A DNA stretch of 64,000 nucleotides from Clostridia bacterium UC5.1-1D10 (GCA_001304995.1 BBZU01000001.1:248001-312000), one strand, 5' to 3'; shown: positions 17,232 to 26,653, numbered from the stretch's first letter. Numbers and translations are program-made. Notes: a model not told the origin generated them from the sequence alone.

Positions 17232-18350
17232 ATGAGAAAATGGATACAGCTGGCAGAATTGCCTTTTTATACCCAAAGAATGACCGCTGAAAACTGGCAG
17301 GCGGAGGGGTTTCCCTCCCTTGCCGAGGCGGAAAGCTGGAGCGGCAGAGGCTGCGGCATCGCTTCCCTCAGGATGGTGCTGGAAGGCTTTGGCTGCGCCT
17401 GCGGCGGACAGGGAAAGATGATTTCCAAAGGTCTGGCGGCAGGGGCTTATAAAGAAGGTGTCGGCTGGATTCATGGAAAACTGGCAGAAATGGCTGGGAA
17501 CTATGGCGTTTTTGGAGAGGCGAAGAGGGGCAAGGCCCTTGCTGACCTCCAAAAAGACTTGGAAAAGGGCTTTGTCTGCATTGTTTCTGTAACGCCTTAT
17601 TTCCGTTTTGGTCAGCAGAAACCGGACGGAAGTTTTTACGGAAAAGGGGGACATTTGGTGCCTGTCTACGGCTGTGAAACAGAAGGGGGAAAGGCAGTTG
17701 CTTTTCTGCTCCACCATCCCTCCATGTATGCGGAATATAACGTGCCCCATTGGGCAGTGGCCGCGGAGGAATTTGAGCCTTCTTTTTCCGGCAATTATAT
17801 CCGTTTTCGAAAAGCCGGCACTTTGCGGCAGGCAGCGACGGCAGATGCCCTTGTCATGAGCCGTATTTACGCCGAAAGCTGGAAAGTGGCTTTTCGGGGA
17901 GATGTGCCTGATGGGTTTTTGGATGGATTGTCCGAAGATCATTGGGTAACCTTTTTTGAAAAAGCATTGACAGAAGGCAGCTTGTCTGCCAAACTGATTT
18001 TTGATAAAGAAAGAGCCGTTGGGGCAGTGGCTTATGGTGCTGCCCGGACAGAACTGCCTGTGGGAGGAACCCTTGTGAGCAGCGGCGGCGATTACAGCGC
18101 CTTTGGCGAAGTGGCTTCTCTTTATCTTTTGCCGGAATATTATGACAAAGGATATGGCAGAGAACTGCTGGAAAACGTCAGGGGTGAACTTCTGGAGAAT
18201 TACGAAGGGGTTTACCTTTGGGTTCTGCGGGAGAATATGAGGGCAAGAGCCTTTTATGAAAAACTGGGCTTTGTGCCCATAGAAGATGCCTGTCTATGCG
18301 AAATAGACGGCAAAACACTTACGGATATTCGTTACGTTTATCATAAATAA
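17232..18350 (+). CDS. Fusion of a C39-like cysteine peptidase domain and a GNAT acetyltransferase domain
   Basis: A 372-residue two-domain protein. Residues 1 to about 195 resemble peptidase_C39-like proteins: a nucleophile Cys in 'GRGCGIASLRMVLEG' (near residue 41), His in 'KGGHLVPVYG' (near 139), and a downstream 'LLHHPSM' segment where C39-like enzymes keep an Asp/Asn. Residues 200-372 are a GNAT domain with acetyl-CoA motif 'LYLLPEYYDKGYGRELL' and 'NMRARAFYEKLGF'. No signal peptide is present, so it should be cytosolic. It sits 15 bases after secA and before prfB. The fused activities suggest joint peptide cleavage and acetylation, but no substrate is known. Confidence 0.8.
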   Translation: MRKWIQLAELPFYTQRMTAENWQAEGFPSLAEAESWSGRGCGIASLRMVLEGFGCACGGQGKMISKGLAAGAYKEGVGWIHGKLAEMAGNYGVFGEAKRGKALADLQKDLEKGFVCIVSVTPYFRFGQQKPDGSFYGKGGHLVPVYGCETEGGKAVAFLLHHPSMYAEYNVPHWAVAAEEFEPSFSGNYIRFRKAGTLRQAATADALVMSRIYAESWKVAFRGDVPDGFLDGLSEDHWVTFFEKALTEGSLSAKLIFDKERAVGAVAYGAARTELPVGGTLVSSGGDYSAFGEVASLYLLPEYYDKGYGRELLENVRGELLENYEGVYLWVLRENMRARAFYEKLGFVPIEDACLCEIDGKTLTDIRYVYHK

Positions 18351-18394
18351 AAAACAACCAAAAAAATCTTATTTTTAAAGGAGTTGATTTTTGC

Positions 18395-19499
18395 ATGTTC
18401 GAATTAGAACAGATCCGTCTGGGCCTTTCCGCTTACGACGAAAAATTACAGGAAATGGGGGCTTCACTTTGACGTCGCTGGCGCCAAAGAGAAAATAGCC
18501 GAACTGGAAGAACTTTCTGCCGATCCTGATTTCTGGAACGATATGCAGAAAAGCCAGAAAACCTTGCAGCAGCTCAAAGGGCTGAAAAACAAGGTGGAAA
18601 CTTATGAAGGTCTTGTGACCAAATACGAGGATATCCTCACGCTCATTGAAATGGGCATCGAAGAAGAAGACGAAAGCATCTACGAGGAAGTCAAGGAAAT
18701 GAACGATTCCTTCCTGGAGGAATACGAACAGCTTCACGTAGCCACCATGCTGGACGGGGAATACGACCGCAACAACGCCATCGTTACCCTCCACGCTGGT
18801 ACCGGCGGCACAGAAGCCTGCGACTGGACTAACATGCTGTTCCGTATGTACACCAAATGGGCTGCGAAAGCAGGCTTTGAGGTGGAAATTCTGGATATGC
18901 TGGATGGCGACGAAGCAGGTCTGAAATCCGTTACCATTCAGGTTAACGGCGAAAACGCTTACGGCTATCTGAAGTCCGAAAAAGGCATCCATCGTCTGGT
19001 GCGTGTATCTCCTTTCGACAGCTCCGGCAGACGTCATACGTCTTTCGCTTCCTGCGATGTTATGCCGGAAATCGAAAACGACAATGAGATCGAAGTCAAG
19101 GCTGACGACATCCGTATCGACACATATCGTGCCAGCGGCGCCGGCGGTCAGCATGTCAACAAAACATCTTCAGCCATCCGTATCACTCACTTCCCCACAG
19201 GGGTTGTGGTACAGTGTCAGGATGAAAGAAGCCAGTTCGCCAACAAAGAGCGTGCTTTCAAAATGCTGAAGAGTAAACTGCTGGCACTGAAAATCGAAGA
19301 ACAGATGCAGAAACTGGCAGAAATCCGCGGCGATGTAAAAGAAATCGGCTGGGGCAGCCAGATCCGTTCCTATGTATTCATGCCTTATACTATGGTTAAA
19401 GACCATCGTACCGGCGAAGAAACCGGTAACGTAGGGGCAGTGATGGACGGTGACATCGACAACTTCATCAGCGCATATCTGGCTTGGATTCACAGCTAA
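18395..19499 (+). CDS. prfB: Peptide chain release factor 2, expressed by programmed +1 frameshift
   Basis: RF2 reads UGA and UAA stops. The first 25 codons (MFELEQIRLGL...) end at CTT TGA (18467-18472). Slipping forward one base at 18470 resumes at GAC 18471 and gives 'DVAGAKEKIAELEELSADPDFWND', then the 343-codon body. Domain motifs include 'HAGTGGTEACDW', the stop-codon reading loop region, and the GGQ-containing 'RASGAGGQHVNKT' for peptidyl-tRNA hydrolysis. This is the classical autoregulatory frameshift of prfB: low RF2 lets ribosomes pause at UGA and slip. Confidence 0.96.
18457..18473 (+). promoter_or_regulatory. prfB programmed +1 frameshift site
   Basis: An internal Shine-Dalgarno-like GGGGG (18457-18461), five bases, then CTT TGA C. 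The slippery CUU UGA C heptamer is canonical. In E. coli the gap between SD and CUU is three bases; here it is five. Confidence 0.85.
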
Positions 19500-19539
19500 A
19501 AGCGAGCTGGAGAGGATTTCTCAAAGGAGTTTGGGAGAA

Positions 19540-20523
19540 TTGAAAGAGATCAAGATCACCAAAAATGAGGAAAACCAAAGACTGGATAAATACCTGCTGA
19601 AATACTTCAACAAAGCGCCCAAAAGCTTTGTCTACAAAATGCTGCGGAAAAAACGCATCAAGCTCAACAAAGGCAAGGCAGAGGGCAGCGAGATGCTGCT
19701 GGAGGGGGATACCCTCCAGCTGTATCTGGCGGAAGAAACCATGGCAGGATTTATGGAGGAAAAGACTGTTCCTGTGGCAGAGCGTCACTTCGGCATTGTT
19801 TACGAAGATGACGATATTCTGGTGGTGAATAAGCCCGCCGGGCTTCTGACCCATCCGGAAAAAGCAGAGGATCGGGACACCCTCACAGACCAGATTTTGT
19901 ATTACCTCTACGAAAAAGGACAATACACGCCTTCTGCGGAAAGCGCATTCACACCGGCAGTCTGCAACCGTCTGGACAGAAACACCAGCGGCATTGTGGT
20001 GGCGGGGAAAACCCTCCGCGCTGTGCAGGCAGTCAATGAAGCCATTCGCAGCCGGCGTATGGATAAATATTATGTTACATTGGTAAAAGGCGTAGTGGAA
20101 GAAGCGGGAGAAATCGACCTGTATCTTTCCAAGGATGAGGAGCGCAATCAGGTGCGGACAAGCCATCAGGAAAAAGCGGGATACCGCCGTGCCCTGACAA
20201 AGTACCGCCCCATTGCCCACACAAAGGACTATACTTTGCTGGAATTGCAGCTCATCACCGGAAAGACCCATCAAATTCGTGCCCACATGCAGGCCATGGG
20301 CCATCCCGTTTTGGGTGACAGGAAGTATGGCGATGCCGAAGTAAACCGTCGTGTGCGGGCGGAATTTGCCATTTCCAATCAATGTCTGCATGCCCGGAAG
20401 ATCGTCTGGAAGGAAAAAGAGGGTTTCCTGTCCTATTTGTACGGAAAACAGATGACAGCGCCTTTGCCCAAGAACATGCAGGCTGTATGTGACAGTCTGT
20501 TTGGCGAAGCAGGACACTTCTGA
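19540..20523 (+). CDS. RluA family 23S rRNA pseudouridine synthase
   Basis: A protein of about 327 residues converting uridines to pseudouridine in rRNA. It has an N-terminal S4-like RNA-binding region ('NQRLDKYLLKYF...KSFVYKMLRKKRIKLN'), then the RluA catalytic domain with 'ILVVNKPAGLLTHP', the catalytic Asp in 'CNRLDRNTSGIVVAGKT' (Asn replaces the more usual His before RLD), and 'LELQLITGKTHQIRAHMQAMGHPVLGD'. RluC or RluD specificity cannot be assigned. Start TTG 19540 is preferred since AAAGGAG at 19523-19529 is 10 bases upstream; the earlier in-frame TTG is too close to it. Confidence 0.88.
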   Translation: MKEIKITKNEENQRLDKYLLKYFNKAPKSFVYKMLRKKRIKLNKGKAEGSEMLLEGDTLQLYLAEETMAGFMEEKTVPVAERHFGIVYEDDDILVVNKPAGLLTHPEKAEDRDTLTDQILYYLYEKGQYTPSAESAFTPAVCNRLDRNTSGIVVAGKTLRAVQAVNEAIRSRRMDKYYVTLVKGVVEEAGEIDLYLSKDEERNQVRTSHQEKAGYRRALTKYRPIAHTKDYTLLELQLITGKTHQIRAHMQAMGHPVLGDRKYGDAEVNRRVRAEFAISNQCLHARKIVWKEKEGFLSYLYGKQMTAPLPKNMQAVCDSLFGEAGHF

Positions 20524-20544
20524 TGAGGAAAGAGGAGTGATTTC

Positions 20545-21279
20545 ATGAAAGCAATTATATTGGCGGCAGGCTATGCCACCAGATTATATCCTTTGACCAT
20601 CAATACGCCAAAGGCATTGCTTCCAATCAACAAAAAACCAATCATTGATTATATTGTAGACGAACTGAACACCATTTCTGAGATTGACGAAATCTATGTG
20701 GTGACAAACAGACGTTTTGCACAGCATTTCACAGACTGGGCAAAGACAGCACCGGGGAAAACTCCCATTTCTGTGCTGGATGATGGTACCACCAGCGACG
20801 AAAACAAAAAAGGCGCTGTGGGTGACATCGGCTTTGTTATCGCAGAGAAGAAAATCGACGACGAACTGCTGGTCATTGCCGGAGATAACTTCTTTACTTA
20901 TTCCCTGCGGGATTATGTGGATTATTACCGGGAAAAAGACCATGACTGCGTTTGCGTCAAGAAATGGCCCAACAAAAAGGAATTGTCCCAGTTCGGCGTG
21001 GCGCTGCTGGATGAAAACGGCAAGGTGCTGGATATTGAGGAAAAACCCAAGGAACCTAAGTCCGACACAGCGGTATTTGCCACATACCTTTACAAACGGG
21101 AAACAGTGCCCATGTTCCGGGAATATCTGGATGGGGGCAACAATCCCGACGCACCGGGGAACTTCCCCGCATGGCTGTACAAACGCAAAGACGTGTACGC
21201 CTACACATTCTCCGGAGAATGTTATGACATCGGCACACCGGAAAGCTACCGGGAAGTTTGCCGCATGTATGAAAAATAA
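20545..21279 (+). CDS. Sugar-1-phosphate nucleotidyltransferase
   Basis: A 244-residue NTP_transferase that couples a sugar 1-phosphate to a nucleoside triphosphate. The N-terminal signature 'MKAIILAAGYATRLYPLTINTPKALLPI' contains the GxxTRL-type nucleotide-binding loop (here GYATRLYP) and the PKALLPI lysine. 'VIAGDNFF' carries the metal-binding Asp, and 'DIGTPESYRE' is the C-terminal family motif. It is close to glucose-1-phosphate thymidylyltransferases but shorter than RfbA (about 290). The exact sugar is uncertain. It is 21 bases after the pseudouridine synthase. Confidence 0.85.
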   Translation: MKAIILAAGYATRLYPLTINTPKALLPINKKPIIDYIVDELNTISEIDEIYVVTNRRFAQHFTDWAKTAPGKTPISVLDDGTTSDENKKGAVGDIGFVIAEKKIDDELLVIAGDNFFTYSLRDYVDYYREKDHDCVCVKKWPNKKELSQFGVALLDENGKVLDIEEKPKEPKSDTAVFATYLYKRETVPMFREYLDGGNNPDAPGNFPAWLYKRKDVYAYTFSGECYDIGTPESYREVCRMYEK

Positions 21280-21328
21280 GAAACAACGGCTTCTGCCGCC
21301 TTTTCTGGCGGAGGTGAGGCAGAAAAAG

Positions 21329-21352
21329 CCGACACAACGTGTCGGATTTTTT
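21329..21352 (+). terminator. Short Rho-independent terminator
   Basis: CCGACAC-aac-GTGTCGG followed by ATTTTTT, between the nucleotidyltransferase and prmA. Confidence 0.8.
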
Positions 21353-21386
21353 CGTAGTGGAACGGACAATAAGGAGGCAGAAGAAC

Positions 21387-22363
21387 ATGGAATGGATCGA
21401 AGTATTTGTAGCCACATCCCAGATGGGGCTGGAGCCTGTGGAAGGCGTGCTGTACCAGTGCGGTCTGAACGGGCTTATGATTCACGACGAAGCGGATTTT
21501 GCGGAATTTTTGGAAAATCCCAATAGAGAATGGGACTATGTTGCCGATGAACTGGTGGAAGAAAAACAGGAACAGACCACAGGCATCACCTTTTTCCTGC
21601 GTGACAACCTCTACGGCAGAGAACAGCTGTCCCAGATCAAAAGCGCACTTCAGAGCGTGAAAGAAACAGAAAAAGAACTGGATCTGGGCTCTCTGGAAGT
21701 GACTATGAAAAACGTAGCGGAAGAAGACTGGGCAAACAACTGGAAGAAATATTTCAAACCCTTCCCCGTAGGCGATAAGATCATGATCAAGCCTCTTGGG
21801 AAGAACTGCCTGCCCAGACAGATAAAATTATCCTGAAAATTGACCCCGGTCATATTTTCGGTACAGGCACCCACGAAACCACACAGCTGTGCATGGAACT
21901 CATCGAAAAATATGTGAAGAAAGACGATATGGTGCTGGATATTGGCTGCGGCAGTGGTATCCTGTCCATCGCTTCTTTGCTGCTGGACGCAAAGGAAGCC
22001 GACGCGGTGGATATTGACCCCAATGCTATCCAGATTGCTTATGAAAACAGCGATAGAAACGACATCGACCGGAGCCGTTACCATGTAAAAGCAGGCAATA
22101 TTCTGGAAGATGCGGAATTGCAGGCGTCTTACAGCGGCAAGAAATACGATCTGGTAGCTGCCAACATTGTGGCAGACGTTATCATCGCTTTGACAAAACA
22201 GGTACCTGATTACATCAAAGACGGCGGTATTTTCCTGTGCAGCGGCATCATCACCGAACGGAAGGAAGATGTGCTGGAAGCCCTGAAAGCCGCAGGTTTT
22301 GCTGTGCTGGACATCAAAGAAAAAACAAGCTGGGCTGCCATTGCTACCCGTTATGAGGGATAA
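21387..22363 (+). CDS. prmA: Ribosomal protein L11 methyltransferase PrmA (frame interrupted once)
   Basis: PrmA trimethylates ribosomal protein L11 with SAM. Reconstructed length is about 325 residues: an N-terminal L11-recognition domain ('MEWIEVFVATSQMGLEPVEGVL'), then the SAM domain with 'DIGCGSGILSIASLLLDA' and 'LVAANIVADV'. The frame breaks near 21796, where CCTCTTGG stands for an expected CCTTCTTGG; adding one T gives '[33 protein letters not shown]', which includes the family's GTGTHxTT motif. A sequencing deletion is likely. rsmE follows 3 bases later, as in many Firmicutes. Confidence 0.93.
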
Positions 22364-22366
22364 GCC

Positions 22367-23092
22367 ATGCCGAAATTTTTTGTGACACCACAGGATATTG
22401 TGGGGAAGAAAATCACCCTGACAGGGGAAAACGAAAAGCATATTAAAACAGTGCTCCGGGCAAGAGAAGGGGAAGAAATCACCGTATGTGACGGGGAAGG
22501 AACGGACTATCAGTGCCGCATCCTTTCTCTGGAACGGGGGGTGGTGACAGAAGTCCTTTCTTCCGCTCCTTGCGATGTGGAGCCGGAAACGAAGATCACC
22601 CTTTATCAGGGATTGCCCAAAGCGGACAAAATGGAATGGATCATCCAGAAATGCGTGGAACTGGGTATTGAGCGAATTGTGCCAGTTTCCACGGAAAGAG
22701 CCATTGTGAAGCTGGACAAAAAAGAAGGCAAAAAGCTGGAACGCTGGCAGAAGATCGCTGAAGCAGCTGCAAAACAGAGCGGACGTGGCATCATCCCCCA
22801 GATGGGAGAAAGCGTGCTGACCTTCAAGGAGGCTGTGGCGGAAGCGGCAAAACTGGATGGGGCACTGATTCCTTATGAAAAAGAGGAAGAAAGAGGCATC
22901 CGCCAGTTTGTGCAGGGCTTTTCAGGTAAGACCGTAGGGGTTTTCATTGGGCCCGAAGGCGGTTTTGCGCCGGAGGAAATCCAGTTGGCACAGGAAGCAG
23001 GCATTCTGCCGGTGACACTGGGCAAACGAATCTTACGGACGGAAACGGCGGGCATGACCACCGTTGCCTTGTTGTTATATGAATTGGGCTAA
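22367..23092 (+). CDS. rsmE: 16S rRNA m3U1498 methyltransferase RsmE
   Basis: A 241-residue SPOUT methyltransferase that methylates N3 of U1498 in 16S rRNA. An N-terminal PUA-like domain (residues 1-70) precedes the SPOUT knot with 'GPEGGFAPEEIQLAQEAG' and 'LGKRILRTETAGMTTVALLLY', the SAM-binding trefoil. Length is typical. It starts three bases after the prmA stop and is followed by cysteine desulfurase 13 bases on, so it sits within one operon. Confidence 0.94.
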   Translation: MPKFFVTPQDIVGKKITLTGENEKHIKTVLRAREGEEITVCDGEGTDYQCRILSLERGVVTEVLSSAPCDVEPETKITLYQGLPKADKMEWIIQKCVELGIERIVPVSTERAIVKLDKKEGKKLERWQKIAEAAAKQSGRGIIPQMGESVLTFKEAVAEAAKLDGALIPYEKEEERGIRQFVQGFSGKTVGVFIGPEGGFAPEEIQLAQEAGILPVTLGKRILRTETAGMTTVALLLYELG

Positions 23093-23105
23093 GGAGGAAA
23101 CAGAA

Positions 23106-24260
23106 ATGATTTATTTCGATAATGCCGCCACCACAAGAGCGCTGCCCGAAGTGGCGGAAAAAATGACCTATATGCTGTGTGAAAACTTTGGGAACCCTGC
23201 TTCCGTCAGCGTCATGGGTCTGGAAGTGGAAAAGGAAATCCGCAAAGCGGCGGAAATCCTTGCTAATGGTATCCGTGCCAAGGAAGAAGAAATCTTCTTC
23301 ACCAGCGGCGGCACAGAAGGGGATAACTGGGCCATCTACGGCACAGCGGAAGGCTATGCGAGAAACGGCAAACACCTCATCACCACAGCCATTGAACATC
23401 CTGCTGTAAAAAATCCCATGAAACATCTGGAAGAAAAAGGCTATGAAGTCACATGGCTGGGTGTAGACGAAAAGGGACATATCTCTCTGGAAGAACTGGC
23501 AAACGCCATTCGTCCGGACACCATTTTGGTCAGCACCATTCTGGTGAACAACGAAACAGGTGTTATTCAGGATGCGGCAGCCATTGGGAAACTCATCAAA
23601 GAAAAAAATCCAAATACCCTGTACCATGTGGATGCGGTGCAGGCTTTCGGCAAATACCCCATTGACGTACAGAAAATGAAAATCGACCTGCTGACCATGA
23701 GCGGCCATAAAATCCATGGCCCCAAAGGTGTAGGCATGCTCTATATGCGCAAAGGTCTGAAAGTACGTCCCTTCATTCTGGGGGGTGGTCAGCAGAAAGG
23801 TCAGCGCGCAGGTACAGAAAATGGCGCTGGCGTGGCTGGTCTGGGGGTAGCGGCAGACGTTGCCTTCCGTTCCATGAAAGAAAGCATCGAACATGTGAAA
23901 GAAGTAAAGAAAACCCTTATGGACGGCATTCTGGCAATGCCTGACACACAGGTCAACGGGGATGGACTGGAAGAAGCCAGCCCTTATGTACTGAATGTGA
24001 CTTTCAAAGGCCTGCGCAGTGAAGTATTGCTGCACAGTCTGGAAAGCAAGGGTATTTTCGTATCCGCAGGTTCTGCCTGCGACAGCAGAAAGAAAATCGG
24101 CAGCCCTGTTTTGACAGCCATGGGCATGCCTTTTGAAGAAATCGAAGGGGCGGTACGTTTCAGCTTCTGCCGGTACAACACCGTGGAAGAAGCCAAAGAA
24201 TGTCTGAAAGCGCTGGAAGAAACCGTACCTTTCCTGCGTAAAATCAACCGACAGAGATAA
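23106..24260 (+). CDS. Cysteine desulfurase (NifS/IscS family)
   Basis: A 384-residue PLP enzyme that takes sulfur from cysteine to form a protein persulfide. It has 'YFDNAATTRALPEV' at the N-terminus, the PLP-Lys in 'MSGHKIHGPKGVG' (near residue 202), and the catalytic loop Cys in 'VSAGSACDSRKK' (near 320). It lies 9 bases upstream of thiI, so it most likely feeds sulfur to ThiI for 4-thiouridine in tRNA, as NifZ does in B. subtilis. ATG 23106 follows AAGGAGG. Confidence 0.93.
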   Translation: MIYFDNAATTRALPEVAEKMTYMLCENFGNPASVSVMGLEVEKEIRKAAEILANGIRAKEEEIFFTSGGTEGDNWAIYGTAEGYARNGKHLITTAIEHPAVKNPMKHLEEKGYEVTWLGVDEKGHISLEELANAIRPDTILVSTILVNNETGVIQDAAAIGKLIKEKNPNTLYHVDAVQAFGKYPIDVQKMKIDLLTMSGHKIHGPKGVGMLYMRKGLKVRPFILGGGQQKGQRAGTENGAGVAGLGVAADVAFRSMKESIEHVKEVKKTLMDGILAMPDTQVNGDGLEEASPYVLNVTFKGLRSEVLLHSLESKGIFVSAGSACDSRKKIGSPVLTAMGMPFEEIEGAVRFSFCRYNTVEEAKECLKALEETVPFLRKINRQR

Positions 24261-24269
24261 GGAGGAAGT

Positions 24270-25445
24270 ATGGCGGATAAAGTATTGCTTGTAAAATTCG
24301 GGGAAATTGCCATGCGTGGCGATAACCAGTATATCTTCATCAATCGTCTGATTCTGGCGATTCGCAGAAATCTGGACCCTGTGGGAAATTATTATGTAGT
24401 AAGAGAACCCGGTCGTCTGATTGTAGAAGACCGCGGCGGCGAAATGGACTATGATCTGGTCATCCCCAGAGTAGAGCCTATTTTCGGTTTGGTGGCACTG
24501 TGCCCCGGTATCAGATTGCAGGAAATGTCCATGGATGCCATCAAAGAAGAAGCTCTGCGCCACATGCAGGAGCTCTATGGCGATAAGCCCATGACATTTA
24601 AGGTAAACGCTCGTCGTTCCAATAAGGGCTTTGGCGTGGCATCTATGCAGATTGCGGCAGATGTAGGGGAATACATCCTCGACCACATGCCCAACATGAC
24701 TGTAAACGTAAAAACACCTGACGTTGTGCTGAACATCGAAGTGCGCAACCGCATTTACATGTATTCCAAAATCATCAAAACTTACGGCGGTCTGCCTTAC
24801 GGCAGTTCCGGCAAGGGCGTTTCTCTGCTTTCCGGCGGTATCGACAGCCCCGTTGCCACATGGATGATGGCAAAACGTGGTGTGGAAGTGGAAGGCGTAT
24901 ACTTCCACAGCCCTCCGTATACAAGTGAATGGGCAAAACAGAAGGTTATTGACCTGGCAAAACGTATTGCGGACTTTACTGGTGAATTCAAGCTTTATGT
25001 GGTACCTTTCACGGATTTGCAGCTGTATTTGTTGGAAAATGTACCTCATGATAAGCTGACTATCCACCTGAAACGCGCGATGATGCGTGCGGCGGAAAAA
25101 ATCGCGGAAAAAGACGGCGCATGGAGCCTGATTACCGGCGAAAGCGTGGGTCAGGTAGCCAGCCAGACCATGCAGGGCATTTATGCCATCAACGCGGTCT
25201 GCAACATGCCTGTGCTGCGTCCTCTGGCAGGTATGGATAAACAGGAAATCATCAACATCGGTACCAAAATCGGCACCTATGACATTTCCATTCGTCCTTA
25301 CGAAGACTGCTGCACCATTTTCGTAGCAAAACACCCCCAGATCAAACCTCGTTTGAATGTCATCGAACGTATTGAACGGAAGCTGACAGACCTGGATAAA
25401 TATCTGGAAGAAGCCGTGGAAAACGCGGAAATCATCGAACTGTAA
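24270..25445 (+). CDS. thiI: tRNA 4-thiouridine synthetase ThiI
   Basis: ThiI adenylates U8 of tRNA and replaces oxygen with sulfur. The 391-residue protein has an N-terminal ferredoxin-like region, a THUMP RNA-binding domain (about 60-165) and a PP-loop ATPase with 'LLSGGIDSPVATWMMAKRG' (near 190-208). 'CNMPVLRPLAGMDKQEIINIG' and 'PYEDCCTIFVAKHP' complete the domain. The C-terminal rhodanese domain of E. coli ThiI is absent, as in B. subtilis. Repeat copy B lies just after the stop. Confidence 0.95.
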   Translation: MADKVLLVKFGEIAMRGDNQYIFINRLILAIRRNLDPVGNYYVVREPGRLIVEDRGGEMDYDLVIPRVEPIFGLVALCPGIRLQEMSMDAIKEEALRHMQELYGDKPMTFKVNARRSNKGFGVASMQIAADVGEYILDHMPNMTVNVKTPDVVLNIEVRNRIYMYSKIIKTYGGLPYGSSGKGVSLLSGGIDSPVATWMMAKRGVEVEGVYFHSPPYTSEWAKQKVIDLAKRIADFTGEFKLYVVPFTDLQLYLLENVPHDKLTIHLKRAMMRAAEKIAEKDGAWSLITGESVGQVASQTMQGIYAINAVCNMPVLRPLAGMDKQEIINIGTKIGTYDISIRPYEDCCTIFVAKHPQIKPRLNVIERIERKLTDLDKYLEEAVENAEIIEL

Positions 25446-25460
25446 GATAGAAACATCGGT

Positions 25461-25582
25461 ATGCGACGGCTGTCTTTGGAAGAAAACATATCAAATAAAA
25501 TCTCATAAAAATAAAAAAGCTGGAATCCTCTATAATCATAAGGATTTCGGCTTTTTTGTTTTCTTATGAAGATGCCCCTAAT
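25461..25582 (+). repeat. Dispersed terminator-carrying repeat, family 1, copy B (5' hairpin missing)
   Basis: Contains the GACGGCTGTCTT box, AAGAAAACATATC, ATAAAAATAA, an AGCTGGAATCCT...AAGGATTTCGGCT hairpin with a T-run (thiI terminator), then TGTTTTCTTATGAAGATGCCCCTAA. The latter is identical to copy E. The first hairpin of the full element is absent. Confidence 0.75.
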
Positions 25583-25609
25583 GGCCTGCCGATGTTTTTT
25601 TATAGGGAG

Positions 25610-25649
25610 GGAAAATGTTCTTGTGGAGGAACACTTTCCTTGTTATAAT
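25610..25649 (+). promoter_or_regulatory. Promoter with overlapping inverted repeat (possible operator)
   Basis: TTGTGG (25621-25626), 17-bp spacer, TATAAT (25644-25649). An inverted repeat GGAAAATGTTC (25610-25620) / GAACACTTTCC (25629-25639), 10 of 11 matching, brackets the -35 box. A second hairpin, TTGTATCT/AGATACAA (25654-25673), forms in the 5' UTR before the AGGAGG site. Confidence 0.6.
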
Positions 25650-25704
25650 GTGGTTGTATCTGCTGAGATACAAAAAAATGTTTATGTATTAGGAGGGGGT
25701 ATTT

Positions 25705-26623
25705 ATGAAAAAAGAAGTATGAGGGGGCTGGCTGCGGCTTTGGTATTGGCAATGGCACTGCCTGTGACAGCTTTCGGTGCAGAAACCGTGCAGGTGAACG
25801 GCTATGACAGAAGGAAAGGAGAAGCGGTTCAAGATCAGCTCAGCATTTCCAATGTGACTGGCAAGACCACTGTGCTGGAAAGGAAGCCTATGTGTGTCAG
25901 GCGCCTGCGAAAGTGACTGCTGTGGACGAGCTTCAGACTTTTGAAGTGACAAAGTATCTCAGTGCTGGAAACGCATTGGCAGCACAGGGAGTCATGCTTC
26001 CTGATGGTTACACACAGGAAAGTTGGGATGCTCTCTATTTTGAAAGCGAAGGAGAGGCTGTTGTAAAAGTTGGCACCACTTATACCATCAAAGAACCCGG
26101 CATTTATCGTGCCCTTGGCATGTATCCTGCCATTGCAGGCGGCGCGGAAGTATATCTGGTGGTGGAAGGCAATGGACAGACAGCAGCAAGCCTGACAAAA
26201 CCCCAGTATACCACAGCTGTGCCCAGTGCGGCGAAAGTGCTGGTAAATGGCAAGGAAATGGCTTTTGACGCTTACACCATCGGCGGCAATACATATTTCA
26301 AACTCCGCGACGTAGCGGCAGCTGTCAACGGCACAGCGAAGAGCTTTAATGTGACTTGGAATGCAAACGCCAAAGCCATCAGTTTGCAGGGCGGAACAGC
26401 TTACGTGGCAGTAGGCGGCGAACTGGCAGCAGGGGATGGCACCGCAAAACAGGCACTGCCTTCCGCTTCACCTGTATACAGAGGATGGATGGAATACGCA
26501 ATGCCTGCTTACACCATCAACGGCAGCACATATTTCAAACTGCGTGACCTGTGCAGTTTGATGGACATTACCGTAGGCTGGGATGATGCTACAAAGACCA
26601 TCACCGTAGATAGTACAAAATAA
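25705..26623 (+). CDS. Secreted stalk-domain (copper amine oxidase N-terminal-like) protein, frame interrupted twice
   Basis: Reconstructed, this is a protein of about 306 residues with a signal peptide ('RGLAAALVLAMALPVTAFGAE') and a C-terminal pair of stalk/copper-amine-oxidase-N-like units: 'VLVNGKEMAFDAYTIGGNTYFKLRDVAAAVNG' core and 'AYTINGSTYFKLRDLCSLMDITVGWD'. Such domains are cell-surface binding or structural modules in Clostridia; no enzyme activity is implied. Two single-base losses are inferred: one A in the A-run after ATG 25705, and one G near 25880. AGGAGGGGG precedes the start. The promoter carries a putative operator. Confidence 0.8.
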
Positions 26624-26653
26624 GAAAATCGAAAAGGAACATGGGAAAGCAGA

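Noticed and set aside
18395-19499. prfB as another sequencing frameshift
   Set aside because: The CUU UGA C slip site, SD-like GGGGG and 25-codon leader peptide are the known programmed frameshift of RF2 genes.
22944-25334. Long - strand open frame (about 796 codons) opposite the cysteine desulfurase and thiI
   Set aside because: Both + strand genes are clear family members. The antisense product has no recognisable motif and the composition of a mirror frame.
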